From: Faecalibacter bovis
GTDB taxonomy: Bacteria; Bacteroidota; Bacteroidia; Flavobacteriales; Weeksellaceae
Length of the DNA stretch: 64,000 nucleotides
Assembly (NCBI RefSeq): GCF_017948305.1
Contig: NZ_CP072842.1
Coordinates: forward strand, 2,176,501 to 2,240,500
Direction: 5' to 3'
Position 1 is the first letter of the stretch. Every line of letters starts with the position of its first letter. Shown here piece by piece: positions 41,605 to 50,310 of this stretch. The position numbers and the translations under genes are program-made. The notes under the pieces were generated by a model. That model was not told the DNA's origin. It saw only the letters and a program-made list of their open reading frames with translations, and did not search any database.

Positions 41605-42951
41605 TTATTTACGTTTTTTCGATTTCTGTTTTTGTTGCCCACGATTGGCAGTTTTCGTCTTTGGTGGTTTACGTTTTGTAGGTCCACCTAAGTTAACTTT
41701 TTTGTTTTTATCTTTTTTCTCGTGGAATGCAGCACCTCTTTCAACATCAATTTTGACAGTTGTAGCATTTTTCATTTTTACAACTTCTTTTTCAAAATCT
41801 CTTTTCGAAGGATTGATTTTAACATGATCAGGGAAAGAAACCATTTCTACTTCTTTACCCATTAAATTTTCAATCTCAATTAAAAGAATTTCTTCTTTTT
41901 CTGTATAATATGATATTGCATTACCAGTTTTTTCTGCACGACCAGTACGACCAATACGGTGAATGTATTGTTCAGGAACTTCAGGAATTTCAAAGTTGAT
42001 GACATGAGAAATATCCGGAAAGTCAAGACCACGCGCCATAATATCCGTAGTTACAATCCCTTTAATTTGATCTTTACGGAATTCATCCATTACACGTAAT
42101 CGGTAATTTTGAGATTTATTTGAATGTATTACACCAAATTGTTCTGGGAATTCTTCTTCTAATGTTTCGTGAATTATATCTGCGTGTTTCTTATTGTTCG
42201 CAAAGATTAAAACCTTTTCGATAGAATCATCATTTCTTAATTGATCTACAATTAAATTCAATTTTGTATTGAAGTTTGTAACTGGAATAGCAGATTGTGA
42301 AATTTTTTCAACTGGTGTTCCTGATCGAGCTAATGAAATTTCTTCAGGATTGTTGAAGTATTCTTGTAACATATCATCAACTTCATCAGTCATCGTGGCA
42401 GAAAACAAAATATTTTGTCTTCTTTCACTCATCATCGAGAAGATGTTGCGTAATTGAGGTTTAAAACCTAAACTTAACATTTCGTCAAACTCATCAATCA
42501 CTAATTTCTTTAAATCTTTAAACTGTAAATCATTGTTCAAAGCTAAATCCATCACACGTCCTGGCGTTCCAACTAAAATGTCTACGCCTTCGTAAATGAA
42601 TTCTTTTTGTGTGTTAATATTTACACCACCGTAAATTCCTAAAACACGAACGTTGATAAACTCTGTTAATTGATCTAGTATATCTGTAACCTGAACTACT
42701 AATTCTCGTGTAGGAACAAGAATCATAATTTTAGGCATATGTGATTTTGAGAATTTATATTCTTTTAATAAAGGTAATAAGTAAGCTAATGTTTTACCTG
42801 TACCTGTTTGTGCAATACCCATAATATCTTTACCAGATAAGATAGGTTTGTATGTTTTAACCTGAATTGGAGTAGGTGTCGTAATGTTTAGCTTTTCTAA
42901 AGCTTCATTCAATTGTTTGGGAAAATTGAAATCTTCGAATGTAATATCCAT
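41605..42951 (-). CDS. DEAD-box RNA helicase, RhlE-like
   Basis: About 448 residues from ATG 42951 (MDITFEDFNFPKQL). The next in-frame ATG upstream, 42960, lies only 5 bp past the -7 box at 42965, and a TTG at 42999 lies upstream of that box, so the longer forms are unlikely. Motifs are complete: AQTGTGKT, PTREL, GGVN, TPGR, then DEFD in place of DEAD, SAT, TTDIMARGLD and HRIGRTGRAEKTG. The tail is Lys-rich (RKPPKTKTANRGQQKQKSKKRK-like, about 30 residues). DEFD is an unusual but permitted motif II variant. It probably acts in ribosome assembly or RNA decay. Confidence 0.92.
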   Translation of the reverse strand: MDITFEDFNFPKQLNEALEKLNITTPTPIQVKTYKPILSGKDIMGIAQTGTGKTLAYLLPLLKEYKFSKSHMPKIMILVPTRELVVQVTDILDQLTEFINVRVLGIYGGVNINTQKEFIYEGVDILVGTPGRVMDLALNNDLQFKDLKKLVIDEFDEMLSLGFKPQLRNIFSMMSERRQNILFSATMTDEVDDMLQEYFNNPEEISLARSGTPVEKISQSAIPVTNFNTKLNLIVDQLRNDDSIEKVLIFANNKKHADIIHETLEEEFPEQFGVIHSNKSQNYRLRVMDEFRKDQIKGIVTTDIMARGLDFPDISHVINFEIPEVPEQYIHRIGRTGRAEKTGNAISYYTEKEEILLIEIENLMGKEVEMVSFPDHVKINPSKRDFEKEVVKMKNATTVKIDVERGAAFHEKKDKNKKVNLGGPTKRKPPKTKTANRGQQKQKSKKRK

Positions 42952-42964
42952 ATAATCCATACTG

Positions 42965-42972
42965 CAAAGATA
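42965..42972 (-). promoter_or_regulatory. Promoter -7 box for the RhlE gene
   Basis: Minus-strand TATCTTTG, consensus, 5 bp before ATG 42960 and 13 bp before ATG 42951; transcription would start at or next to the start codon. Confidence 0.65.
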
Positions 42973-43058
42973 TAGCTTTCTGATAAAACGATTTTGCAAA
43001 ATCCGATAGATTAATAGAAAAGAACCATTTTTTGGCTATTTACAAGCTTAAATTTTCG

Positions 43059-43066
43059 TACTTTTG
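43059..43066 (+). promoter_or_regulatory. Promoter -7 box for argS
   Basis: TACTTTTG, consensus, 24 bp before the ATG at 43091; a TTTG at 43031-43034 could be the -33 box with a slightly long 24-bp spacer. Confidence 0.65.
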
Positions 43067-43090
43067 CAGTCGATTAATAAACAATAAGAA

Positions 43091-44863
43091 ATGAATTTAA
43101 AACAACAAATCACGCAATACGTTTTAGACGCGATTCAGAATGTATATCAGTTAACTCCAGAATCTGTTGAAATACAATTCACAAGGAAAGAGTTTGAAGG
43201 TGATTATACATTAGTTGTTTTCCCATTAATTCGTACTTTAAAAGGTAAACCAGAAGATATTGGTGCAAAAATTGGTGATTATTTAGTTGAAAACGGAAAA
43301 ATCACGGCATACAATGTTGTAAAAGGTTTCTTAAATATGAGCATGAATTCAGCTGAATTTTTAGCTGATTTTACTCAAAACGCTTTAAATGAAAATTACG
43401 GAATCAATGTACCAACAGCTGAATCTCGTTCAGTAATGGTAGAATATTCTTCTCCAAATACAAACAAACCTTTACACTTAGGTCACGTTCGTAATAATTT
43501 ATTAGGTTATTCAGTTTCTCAAATTGTGGAAGCTGCAGGTAATAATGTAATTAAAACACAAATTATCAACGACCGTGGGATTCATATCTGTAAATCGATG
43601 ATTGCTTGGGAACGTTTCGGTAATGGAGAAACTCCAACTTCAGCTGGTATTAAAGGTGATCACTTAGTAGGTAAATACTATGTAGAATTTGATAAACATT
43701 ATCGTGCTGAAATCAAGGAATTAGTTGATGGTGGTATGGCTGAAGATGAAGCAAAAAAACAAGCTCCAATCTTTTTAGATGCCCAAACAATGTTACGCCA
43801 ATGGGAAGCAAATGATCCTGCTGTTATTGAATTATGGCAGAAAATGAATGGTTGGGTTTATGATGGTTTTGCACAAACTTATAAGCGTTTAGGTGTTGCA
43901 TTTGACGAAGTTTTATACGAATCAAATACTTATATTTTAGGTAAAGATATTGTTGAGGAAGGTTTAAATAAAGGTGTTTTCTACAAAAGAGAGGACGGTT
44001 CTGTTTGGATTGACTTAACAGCTGATGGTTTAGATGAAAAATTAGTTTTACGTTCAGACGGAACTTCAGTATACATCACACAAGATTTAGGAACAGCAGT
44101 AGAGCGTTTTAAAAATACACCATCTTTAGAAGAATTAACTTACGTTGTAGGAAACGAGCAAGATTACCACTTTAAAGTTTTATTCTTAATTTTAAAGAAA
44201 TTAGGATATGAGTGGGCTGATGCATTACATCACTTATCATACGGAATGGTTGATTTACCAAACGGTAAAATGAAATCTCGTGAGGGAACAGTAGTAGATG
44301 CAGATGATTTAATGTCTGAGATTTACAACACAGCGAAAGAAATTTCTGAAGAATTAGGAAAATTAGACGGTTACACGGAAGAAGAAAAAGCTGCTTTATA
44401 CGAGAAAATTGCGATGGGAGCTTTAAAATATTACATTTTAAAAGTAGATCCTAAGAAACGTATTTTATTTGATCCACAAGAATCAGTAGATTTTAACGGA
44501 AATACAGGACCTTTTATTCAATATACTTACGCTCGTATTCAATCGTTATTAAGAAAAGAAGCACCACAAGAATTTGATCTTTCTACAATTGAATTAAACC
44601 AAGCGGAAAAAGAAATTATTCGTACGTTAAATGATTTTGAAGATACAATCAAAAAGGCTTCAGATGAATTATCACCTGCTTTAATTGCTAATTATGTTTA
44701 CGAACTTGTGAAGCAATTTAATTCATTTTACCAAAACAATTCAGTATTGAAAGCTGAGGAAGAAAATGTGAAATATTTCCGTTTATACTTATCTCAATGG
44801 GTAGCAAATACAATTCAATCTTCTTTACGTTTATTAGGAATTGGTGTTCCTGAAAGAATGTAA
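43091..44863 (+). CDS. argS: Arginyl-tRNA synthetase
   Basis: A 590-residue class Ia synthetase. The Add-1 domain (1-110), the HIGH-like motif KPLHLGHVRNN, the KMSK-equivalent GKMKSREGTVVDADDL and the C-terminal DALR anticodon-binding domain (ending SLRLLGIGVPERM, the normal ArgS terminus) are intact. It charges tRNA-Arg. Divergent from rhlE; followed by a terminator. Confidence 0.97.
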   Translation: MNLKQQITQYVLDAIQNVYQLTPESVEIQFTRKEFEGDYTLVVFPLIRTLKGKPEDIGAKIGDYLVENGKITAYNVVKGFLNMSMNSAEFLADFTQNALNENYGINVPTAESRSVMVEYSSPNTNKPLHLGHVRNNLLGYSVSQIVEAAGNNVIKTQIINDRGIHICKSMIAWERFGNGETPTSAGIKGDHLVGKYYVEFDKHYRAEIKELVDGGMAEDEAKKQAPIFLDAQTMLRQWEANDPAVIELWQKMNGWVYDGFAQTYKRLGVAFDEVLYESNTYILGKDIVEEGLNKGVFYKREDGSVWIDLTADGLDEKLVLRSDGTSVYITQDLGTAVERFKNTPSLEELTYVVGNEQDYHFKVLFLILKKLGYEWADALHHLSYGMVDLPNGKMKSREGTVVDADDLMSEIYNTAKEISEELGKLDGYTEEEKAALYEKIAMGALKYYILKVDPKKRILFDPQESVDFNGNTGPFIQYTYARIQSLLRKEAPQEFDLSTIELNQAEKEIIRTLNDFEDTIKKASDELSPALIANYVYELVKQFNSFYQNNSVLKAEEENVKYFRLYLSQWVANTIQSSLRLLGIGVPERM

Positions 44864-44888
44864 GATTGAAAATATAATATTCAGTAAT

Positions 44889-44924
44889 AAAATACCTTGT
44901 CATTTTTGATGAGGTATTTTTTCT
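44889..44924 (+). terminator. Terminator of argS
   Basis: Stem AAAATACCTTGTCA / TGATGAGGTATTTT (two G-T pairs, loop TTTT) with T run. Confidence 0.82.
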
Positions 44925-44936
44925 AAATTTAACTTT

Positions 44937-45410
44937 ATGAAAATAGGTGATTTATTACAAAAGAAACCAAACGATAGATATAATTTACAACGTTTTGAGA
45001 ATGCACAAGCATTTGTTTTTGACGAAGCGTTAATGGAAGTACATGCAGGTAAAGTGCAAACCAATTGGGTAATATTTACATTTCCTCAGGTTGTTGGTTT
45101 AGGTAAAAGTGATTCTTCATTAGAATTTGGAATTGCGTCCATAGAAGAGGCGAGAGCTTATGTGCAGAATGAAGAATTATGGGGAAATTATTTAGAGCTT
45201 TTAGAAGTTTTAATGATGCATAAAGGAACTTTACCACAGTTAATCTTTGGGAAAAATGACGCAATGAAATTAAAGTCAAGTTTAACTTTATTTAATTTTA
45301 TCAAACCAAAAGAAGTAATTATTAAAAAGGTTTTAGATACTTTTTATCAAGGACAAACAGATAAAAAAACATTAGAAATCATCAAACAAATGAAACAAAA
45401 AAAAGGGTAA
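44937..45410 (+). CDS. DUF1810 family protein
   Basis: A 157-residue protein with the DUF1810 pattern: YNLQRFENAQAFVFDEALMEVHAGKVQTNW, then FTFPQVVGLGKSDSSLEFGIASIEEARAYV and a C-terminal helical part with PQLIFGKNDAMKLKSSLTLFN (SSLTLF is a conserved element). The family is small, soluble and structurally characterised in a few bacteria, but its function is unknown. It starts 12 bp after the argS terminator, so it probably has its own weak promoter. Confidence 0.85.
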   Translation: MKIGDLLQKKPNDRYNLQRFENAQAFVFDEALMEVHAGKVQTNWVIFTFPQVVGLGKSDSSLEFGIASIEEARAYVQNEELWGNYLELLEVLMMHKGTLPQLIFGKNDAMKLKSSLTLFNFIKPKEVIIKKVLDTFYQGQTDKKTLEIIKQMKQKKG

Positions 45411-45431
45411 TCTTATGATTCCCTTTTTTTT
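45397..45431. terminator. Bidirectional terminator overlapping two gene ends
   Basis: AAAAAAAAGGG / CCCTTTTTTTT with a partial inner AATC/GATT pair. It overlaps the last codons of the DUF1810 gene and lies next to the deacetylase stop. Confidence 0.8.
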
Positions 45432-45432
45432 T

Positions 45433-46338
45433 TTAGCTTATTGAAATTGGATAATTAGAAGCAACTTCAAAAACAATATTTTTATTTGATTTGATTAACT
45501 TAATTAATGATCGTAATTGGTTTGCATCTTCATCGTTATCAAACATATCATCGTGCATTAAAATAACCAAATGCTTTTCTGTAAACGTTTCTTTATTGTT
45601 TAATCGATTTACAATTCCTTGGTAAATATCATCAGGATTACTCAATTTACTCTTTTTGGATTTCTTATTCCATTCGTAATCCCACCCAAAAACAAAATAT
45701 TGATTTTTAGCCAAATGATCGCTAGAATATCTAGAACCTTTGTCGTAATCATTTTTCTTTTGGTTGCCTAATCTCCAAACATTTCTACCAGGCAAACGAA
45801 CAAAACGATTTTTGAAATTATAAATACTATCATTTTTTACCACATCTTTCAAAACCACATCAGGATTATCGTAATATTCTTTGAATTTGTTTCGGTTCGC
45901 GTGTGAATATGTATGATTAGAAATTTCGATTAAATCATTTTCTTCATAATTTTTTAAATATTGTCGCAACTTATCAGTGTATGCATTCATTCCTACAATA
46001 AAAACAGTAGCTTTTACTTGTTCTTCTTGGATTATTTTATTGATTTTCTCACTTCCCTTAAATGGTCCATCATCAAAAGTTAAGTAAACATATTGTTTGG
46101 TAGAATCAATAACCTGCACATTATCTTTATATTGATTGTATAATGAATCTGGTTTTATTGCTGTAGAAGTTAATTGTTTGGTCGAAATAGTATCATGATC
46201 TGTTGAAAAATCAGAATAAATTTCACTCAAATTCAGCTCATCTAAAAAAGATTTTGTTTCAGGAATTTTACAAGCTGAAAATAAGAATAAACAGCTTATA
46301 ATTAATAGGTTTAGATATGTTAGGGTAGTTGATTTCAA
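45433..46338 (-). CDS. Polysaccharide deacetylase lipoprotein (NodB homology)
   Basis: A 301-residue protein with a lipoprotein signal (lipobox FSAC, Cys23) and a NodB domain. The catalytic Asp-Asp is in YLTFDDGPFKGSEK, the metal-binding HxxxH is SNHTYSH, and a later HLVILMHDD supplies the conserved His. The start codon is TTG at 46338; the minus strand upstream carries TACTTTCG, one mismatch from a -7 box. It probably deacetylates cell-wall or capsule glycans at the outer membrane. Substrate unknown. Confidence 0.9.
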   Translation of the reverse strand: MKSTTLTYLNLLIISCLFLFSACKIPETKSFLDELNLSEIYSDFSTDHDTISTKQLTSTAIKPDSLYNQYKDNVQVIDSTKQYVYLTFDDGPFKGSEKINKIIQEEQVKATVFIVGMNAYTDKLRQYLKNYEENDLIEISNHTYSHANRNKFKEYYDNPDVVLKDVVKNDSIYNFKNRFVRLPGRNVWRLGNQKKNDYDKGSRYSSDHLAKNQYFVFGWDYEWNKKSKKSKLSNPDDIYQGIVNRLNNKETFTEKHLVILMHDDMFDNDEDANQLRSLIKLIKSNKNIVFEVASNYPISIS

Positions 46339-46410
46339 TTGATTGTGATTCTATCGCGAAAGTAATAATTTAGAATGAATAATAATAAGATAATATCATA
46401 AATTTTGAAT

Positions 46411-46438
46411 AAAAAAAGGAATGAATTTCTTCATTCCT
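46411..46438 (-). terminator. Terminator of the HAD gene
   Basis: Minus strand AGGAATGAA / TTCATTCCT (9 bp, loop GAAA) followed by T7. Confidence 0.88.
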
Positions 46439-46450
46439 AATTGTAATATT

Positions 46451-47254
46451 TTAGATCAAATTTTTAATAATTTGTAAGACTCCATCGTCATCATTAGACG
46501 GAGCTTCAAAATTCGCAATGGCTTTCACATCTGGATGAGCATTTTCCATTGCAAAACTATATTTAGCAAGTTTTAGCATCTCAATATCATTCATATAGTC
46601 ACCAAAAACCATGGTTTCTTCTGCAGAAATGTTTAATTTATTTTGTAACTCTTTCAAAGCTTTTCCTTTGTTTGTACCATTATTCATGATATCTAACCAA
46701 ACTTCACCAGAAATAACAATGTTTAGATTATTGGCTTCGAATCGTTTAAAATTTTGGTATAAATTTTCTTCAGAACCATTTGGATGATTAATTGCTATTT
46801 TTATAAATTGTTCGTTTTCGATAGCCAATAAATCATCAACAATTACATTTTTAGAATAAAAATTTTGAAAGAATTCTAAGAAATCAGCATCTTTAGATTC
46901 CACATAAGCAGCGTTTTTACCAGCTAAAACTAAATGAGCCCCATCAATCTTTCTTGACTCAAGTATTATTTCTTTTACGATATCTTTATCTAATTCATCT
47001 ACAAAAACTTCTTTGCCATTGTAAGTAACATAAGTTCCATTTTCTGCAATAATTGGCATGTTTATTTGTTCCTCGTCAAAATAGCTTGTGATACTATAAA
47101 ATTGACGGCCACTTGCAGGAACAAATTGAATACCTTTATCAATTAATTGATGATATACTTCTTTAAATTCTGGACTTAGTTCGTGGTTAGAACGTAACAA
47201 AGTTCCGTCCATATCAGAGACAATTAGTTTTATATTTTCGTAGTTCATAGTCAT
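46451..47254 (-). CDS. HAD-superfamily Cof-type phosphatase
   Basis: A 267-residue type IIB HAD phosphatase. Motif I VSDMDGTLL, motif II PASGR, the cap domain (about 85-190), motif III Lys in NNGTNKGKALKEL, and motif IV FGDYMNDIEML are present. Such enzymes dephosphorylate sugar phosphates, FMN or PLP-type metabolites. The first ATG (47254) touches the T tract of the terminator that ends the terC gene; the second in-frame ATG is at 47248. So this mRNA either begins almost leaderless or depends on readthrough from terC. Confidence 0.93.
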   Translation of the reverse strand: MTMNYENIKLIVSDMDGTLLRSNHELSPEFKEVYHQLIDKGIQFVPASGRQFYSITSYFDEEQINMPIIAENGTYVTYNGKEVFVDELDKDIVKEIILESRKIDGAHLVLAGKNAAYVESKDADFLEFFQNFYSKNVIVDDLLAIENEQFIKIAINHPNGSEENLYQNFKRFEANNLNIVISGEVWLDIMNNGTNKGKALKELQNKLNISAEETMVFGDYMNDIEMLKLAKYSFAMENAHPDVKAIANFEAPSNDDDGVLQIIKNLI

Positions 47255-47278
47255 AAAAAAAGACCTCCGTAGAGGTCT
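47255..47278 (-). terminator. Terminator or attenuator between terC and the HAD gene
   Basis: Minus strand AGACCTC / GAGGTCT (7 bp, loop TACG, a stable UNCG-like tetraloop) then T7, immediately followed by ATG of the next gene. Confidence 0.85.
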
Positions 47279-47284
47279 GTAAAA

Positions 47285-48091
47285 TTATAAATTTTTATTT
47301 TGTTCTTCTGCGTCACCAACCAAGTTTCTTATCATACCTGGATTTGTATTATTTTTCTTCATTTTTAAGTTTAAGAATTCTACTAAAACAGAGAATCCCA
47401 TCGCAAAATAAATGTAACCTTTAGAAATATGCTGATCAAAACCTTCAGCTAATAAAGAAACACCGATTAATAATAAGAATGATAATGCCAACATTTTAAC
47501 TGTAGGATGATCGTTAACGAATTTTGAAACTGCAGATGCAGATAACATCATAACAGCTACTGCGATAATTACAGCTGCGATCATAACTTCGATTTGATCT
47601 GCCATACCAACAGCGGTAATAACAGAATCTAAAGAGAAAACGATGTCTAAAATTAAAATTTGTACAATTGTTCCTGCAAATGAATGCACTTTCACTTTAC
47701 CAGTTCCTTCTTCAACACCTTCAATTTTGTGGTGAATTTCTACAGTCGATTTGTAAATTAAGAATAAACCTCCGATTAATAATATTAAATCACGTCCGGA
47801 AATTGCTAATTTTTCAACCCATTCAGGATCAGTTATACCGACTAATGAACCTAAATTGAATAATGGATTGACTAAACTCATTACCCAACTTAATGAAAAT
47901 AAAAGTAAAACACGTGTAAACATTGCTAAGAAAAGCCCAAGTTGTTGCGCTTTCTTTTGTTGTTCTTTTGGGAGTTTACCTGCTAAAATTGAGATAAAAA
48001 CAATATTGTCTATACCTAAAACAATTTCTAACATTGTTAAGGTGAATAATGCGATTAACGCATCTGGTTGTAAAAAAATACTAAAGTCCAT
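47285..48091 (-). CDS. TerC family integral membrane protein
   Basis: A 268-residue TerC/Alx-family membrane protein with seven or so helices. The acidic membrane motifs EIVLGIDNIVF and LDIVFSLDSVITAVG are conserved manganese or metal-transport residues. Helical segments are near 10-30, 42-62, 75-95, 120-140, 150-170, 180-200 and 215-235. Members of this family export Mn2+ or serve exoenzyme metalation; tellurite resistance is the historical name. Promoter TATTTTTG is at 48109-48116 on the minus strand. Confidence 0.92.
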   Translation of the reverse strand: MDFSIFLQPDALIALFTLTMLEIVLGIDNIVFISILAGKLPKEQQKKAQQLGLFLAMFTRVLLLFSLSWVMSLVNPLFNLGSLVGITDPEWVEKLAISGRDLILLIGGLFLIYKSTVEIHHKIEGVEEGTGKVKVHSFAGTIVQILILDIVFSLDSVITAVGMADQIEVMIAAVIIAVAVMMLSASAVSKFVNDHPTVKMLALSFLLLIGVSLLAEGFDQHISKGYIYFAMGFSVLVEFLNLKMKKNNTNPGMIRNLVGDAEEQNKNL

Positions 48092-48108
48092 GATTTTTGT
48101 ATAGATTT

Positions 48109-48138
48109 CAAAAATACAATGTTTTTGGATTTTGTCAA
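48109..48138 (-). promoter_or_regulatory. Promoter for the TerC gene
   Basis: Minus strand TTG at 48138-48136, 19-bp spacer, then TATTTTTG at 48116-48109, about 17 bp before the start codon. Confidence 0.7.
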
Positions 48139-48241
48139 TAACATTTTTACATATTTAATAATTCTTAAATAGTTAAAATAAAAATGAATATTAAAGGAAT
48201 TGAAATTAACTTTGGCCACACAATTATTTTAAAATTATACC

Positions 48242-49123
48242 ATGTTTTCTAAAGTTCAATTCCGTCTCCAATTTTTAATCCTACTTTGGGGATTCACAGG
48301 TCTTTTTGGAAAATTAGTTACCATATCTGCCTTACCAATGGTTTGGTACCGAATGTTAATTGCCGCAATTGCAGTTTTCATTTATATCAAATGGAAAAAA
48401 GACTCGATTTTAGTTTCAAAAAAACATTTATTTCAATTATTAGGTATAGGTATAATTGTAGGATTACATTGGTTTTTCTTTTACGAATCGATAAAAGTTT
48501 CAAACGTAGCAATTGCGTTAAGTACACTTTCACTTGGAGCGTTATTTACTTCTATTATCGAACCTATAATTTTTAAAAGAAAAGTTGTCCTATCAGAAAT
48601 AATTTTAGCAACAATCGTTTCTGGATGTGTGATTTTGATATTTCAGGCATCGCCAGAATATAAATTAGGAATTATATACGGCGCAATTTGTAGTTTTTTA
48701 TCCGCCTTATTTTCGGTGCTAAATTCTACTTTTAAAGAATCTGTAAAACCCACAACCATTACTTTTTACGAAATGATTGGAGGTTTTATTATGATGAATT
48801 TTTTAATGCTAATTTTTCAACCTGAAACAATTACTGAAGTATTAAATGTAGGTTGGTCAAATTTTATATGGTTAGCTTTATTAGGAGTTGTATTTACTGC
48901 ATTTGCTCAAATAGAATTTGTAAATCTTTACAAATATTTTACACCTTATACGATATTATTAAATGTTAATTTAGAACCTATTTATGGTATTATTTTAGCC
49001 AGTTTAGTTTTTGGCGAATCAGAAATGATGAAGCCTGTTTTTTATATTGCAACGGCTATTATGATTTTATCAATTATCGTCAATGGAATCTTTAAAAATG
49101 CTCGACAAAAAACATTGAACTAA
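48242..49123 (+). CDS. EamA (DMT superfamily) transporter
   Basis: A 293-residue transporter with ten membrane helices in two EamA repeats. N-terminal ILLWGFTGLFGKLVTISALPMVWYR and the second repeat's TPYTILLNVNLEPIYGIILASLVFGES are family signatures. Substrates range from amino acids to drugs; nothing here narrows it. It is divergent from terC. Confidence 0.9.
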   Translation: MFSKVQFRLQFLILLWGFTGLFGKLVTISALPMVWYRMLIAAIAVFIYIKWKKDSILVSKKHLFQLLGIGIIVGLHWFFFYESIKVSNVAIALSTLSLGALFTSIIEPIIFKRKVVLSEIILATIVSGCVILIFQASPEYKLGIIYGAICSFLSALFSVLNSTFKESVKPTTITFYEMIGGFIMMNFLMLIFQPETITEVLNVGWSNFIWLALLGVVFTAFAQIEFVNLYKYFTPYTILLNVNLEPIYGIILASLVFGESEMMKPVFYIATAIMILSIIVNGIFKNARQKTLN

Positions 49124-49125
49124 TT

Positions 49126-49170
49126 ATTTGATAAATTAAATATTTAAAAATTATCAAATTCATGTTTTTT
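49126..49170 (+). terminator. Possible terminator after the EamA gene
   Basis: Stem ATTTGATAA (49126-49134) / TTATCAAAT (49151-49159), 16-nt loop, with T6 starting 5 nt later. AT-only, so weak. Confidence 0.4.
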
Positions 49171-49204
49171 ATAACCTAATATTCACAAGTTAACAAGATT
49201 ATTT

Positions 49205-49212
49205 TATATTTG
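49205..49212 (+). promoter_or_regulatory. Promoter -7 box for fabH
   Basis: TATATTTG, exact consensus. It overlaps a TTG at 49210 that is in frame with fabH, so the start was placed at ATG 49237. Confidence 0.7.
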
Positions 49213-49236
49213 TTTTTATCAAAATATAACATAAAA

Positions 49237-50247
49237 ATGATTAACTCTATTATTACAGGTGTAGGGCATTATGTTCCGGAAAGAATCGTTACAAACTATG
49301 ACTTAGCAGAAGTTATGGATACTAATGATGAATGGATCCAAGAAAGAACAGGAATTATAGAAAGAAGACATATTGAACCAGGTTCTAAAATTACTTCAAC
49401 AGAATTAGGTGTAAAAGCTGCAGAAAACGCATTAAAAGATGCAGGAATTACAGCACAAGACGTAGATTTTATTTTATTCGCTACTTTATCGCCAGACTAT
49501 TATTTCCCAGGAAATGGTGTTTTAGTTCAAAAAGCTTTAGGTTGTAAAACAATAGGGGCAATGGATATTCGTAACCAATGTTCAGGATTTGTTTATGCTT
49601 TATCTACTGCTGATGCATTCATCAAAGCAGGAAAATATAAAAACATATTAGTTATTGGTGCAGAAGTTCATTCTTTCGGGTTAGATATGTCGGATGAAGG
49701 TCGAGGAGTTTCAGTAATTTTTGGAGATGGAGCAGGAGCGGTAGTTGTTTCTGCAACAACAGAAGATAGAGGAATTATTTCTACAAATATGCATTCTGAA
49801 GGTGAATATGCTGAGGAACTTGCAGTTTTGTTTCCAGGTACAAAACTTGGATGGTCTGATGAAATCTTGAAAGATGATCATGGAATTACAAAAAAGGAAT
49901 TATATCCACACATGAATGGAAACTATGTTTTCAAACATGCAGTAACTCGTTTTCCTGAATCTATACAAGAAGCGTTAGCGGACGCGAATCTTAAACCAGA
50001 AGATGTAGATTTATTTGTTCCTCATCAAGCAAACTTAAGAATCTCTCAGTTTGTACAACGTCAATTAGGTTTCCCTGATGAAAAAGTTTTTAATAACATT
50101 CAGAAATACGGAAATACAACAGCAGCTTCTATTCCAATCGCGTTAAGTGAGGCTAAGGCAGCCGGAAAAATTAACAAAGGAGATACAGTATTGATTACTG
50201 CCTTTGGTGCAGGATTTACATGGGGTTCTGTTTTGATTAAATGGTAA
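49237..50247 (+). CDS. fabH: 3-oxoacyl-ACP synthase III (FabH)
   Basis: A 336-residue ketoacyl synthase III from ATG 49237 (MINSIITGVGHYVPERIVTN). The Cys-His-Asn triad is visible: Cys in RNQCSGFVYALSTADAF, His in FVPHQANLRI, Asn in YGNTTAASIPIAL. It condenses acetyl- or branched acyl-CoA with malonyl-ACP. It carries an insertion of about 20 residues (around 195-225, HSEGEYAEELAVLFPGTKLG) seen in Bacteroidota FabH-like KASIII. Flavobacteriia usually have several copies, so this need not be the main initiator. Confidence 0.92.
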   Translation: MINSIITGVGHYVPERIVTNYDLAEVMDTNDEWIQERTGIIERRHIEPGSKITSTELGVKAAENALKDAGITAQDVDFILFATLSPDYYFPGNGVLVQKALGCKTIGAMDIRNQCSGFVYALSTADAFIKAGKYKNILVIGAEVHSFGLDMSDEGRGVSVIFGDGAGAVVVSATTEDRGIISTNMHSEGEYAEELAVLFPGTKLGWSDEILKDDHGITKKELYPHMNGNYVFKHAVTRFPESIQEALADANLKPEDVDLFVPHQANLRISQFVQRQLGFPDEKVFNNIQKYGNTTAASIPIALSEAKAAGKINKGDTVLITAFGAGFTWGSVLIKW

Positions 50248-50255
50248 AATATTTT

Positions 50256-50288
50256 AAAACCTTTCACATAAAGTGAAAGGTTTTTTTA
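50256..50288 (+). terminator. Intrinsic terminator of fabH
   Basis: Stem AAAACCTTTCAC / GTGAAAGGTTTT (12 bp, loop ATAAA) with T7. Confidence 0.9.
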
Positions 50289-50310
50289 GATAAACAAAAT
50301 CTAATACTTG

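Noticed and set aside
48286-48576. A 96-codon frame inside the EamA gene
   Set aside because: It lies within a well-supported transporter gene in a different frame, with Cys-, Tyr- and Arg-rich composition unlike real genes here.
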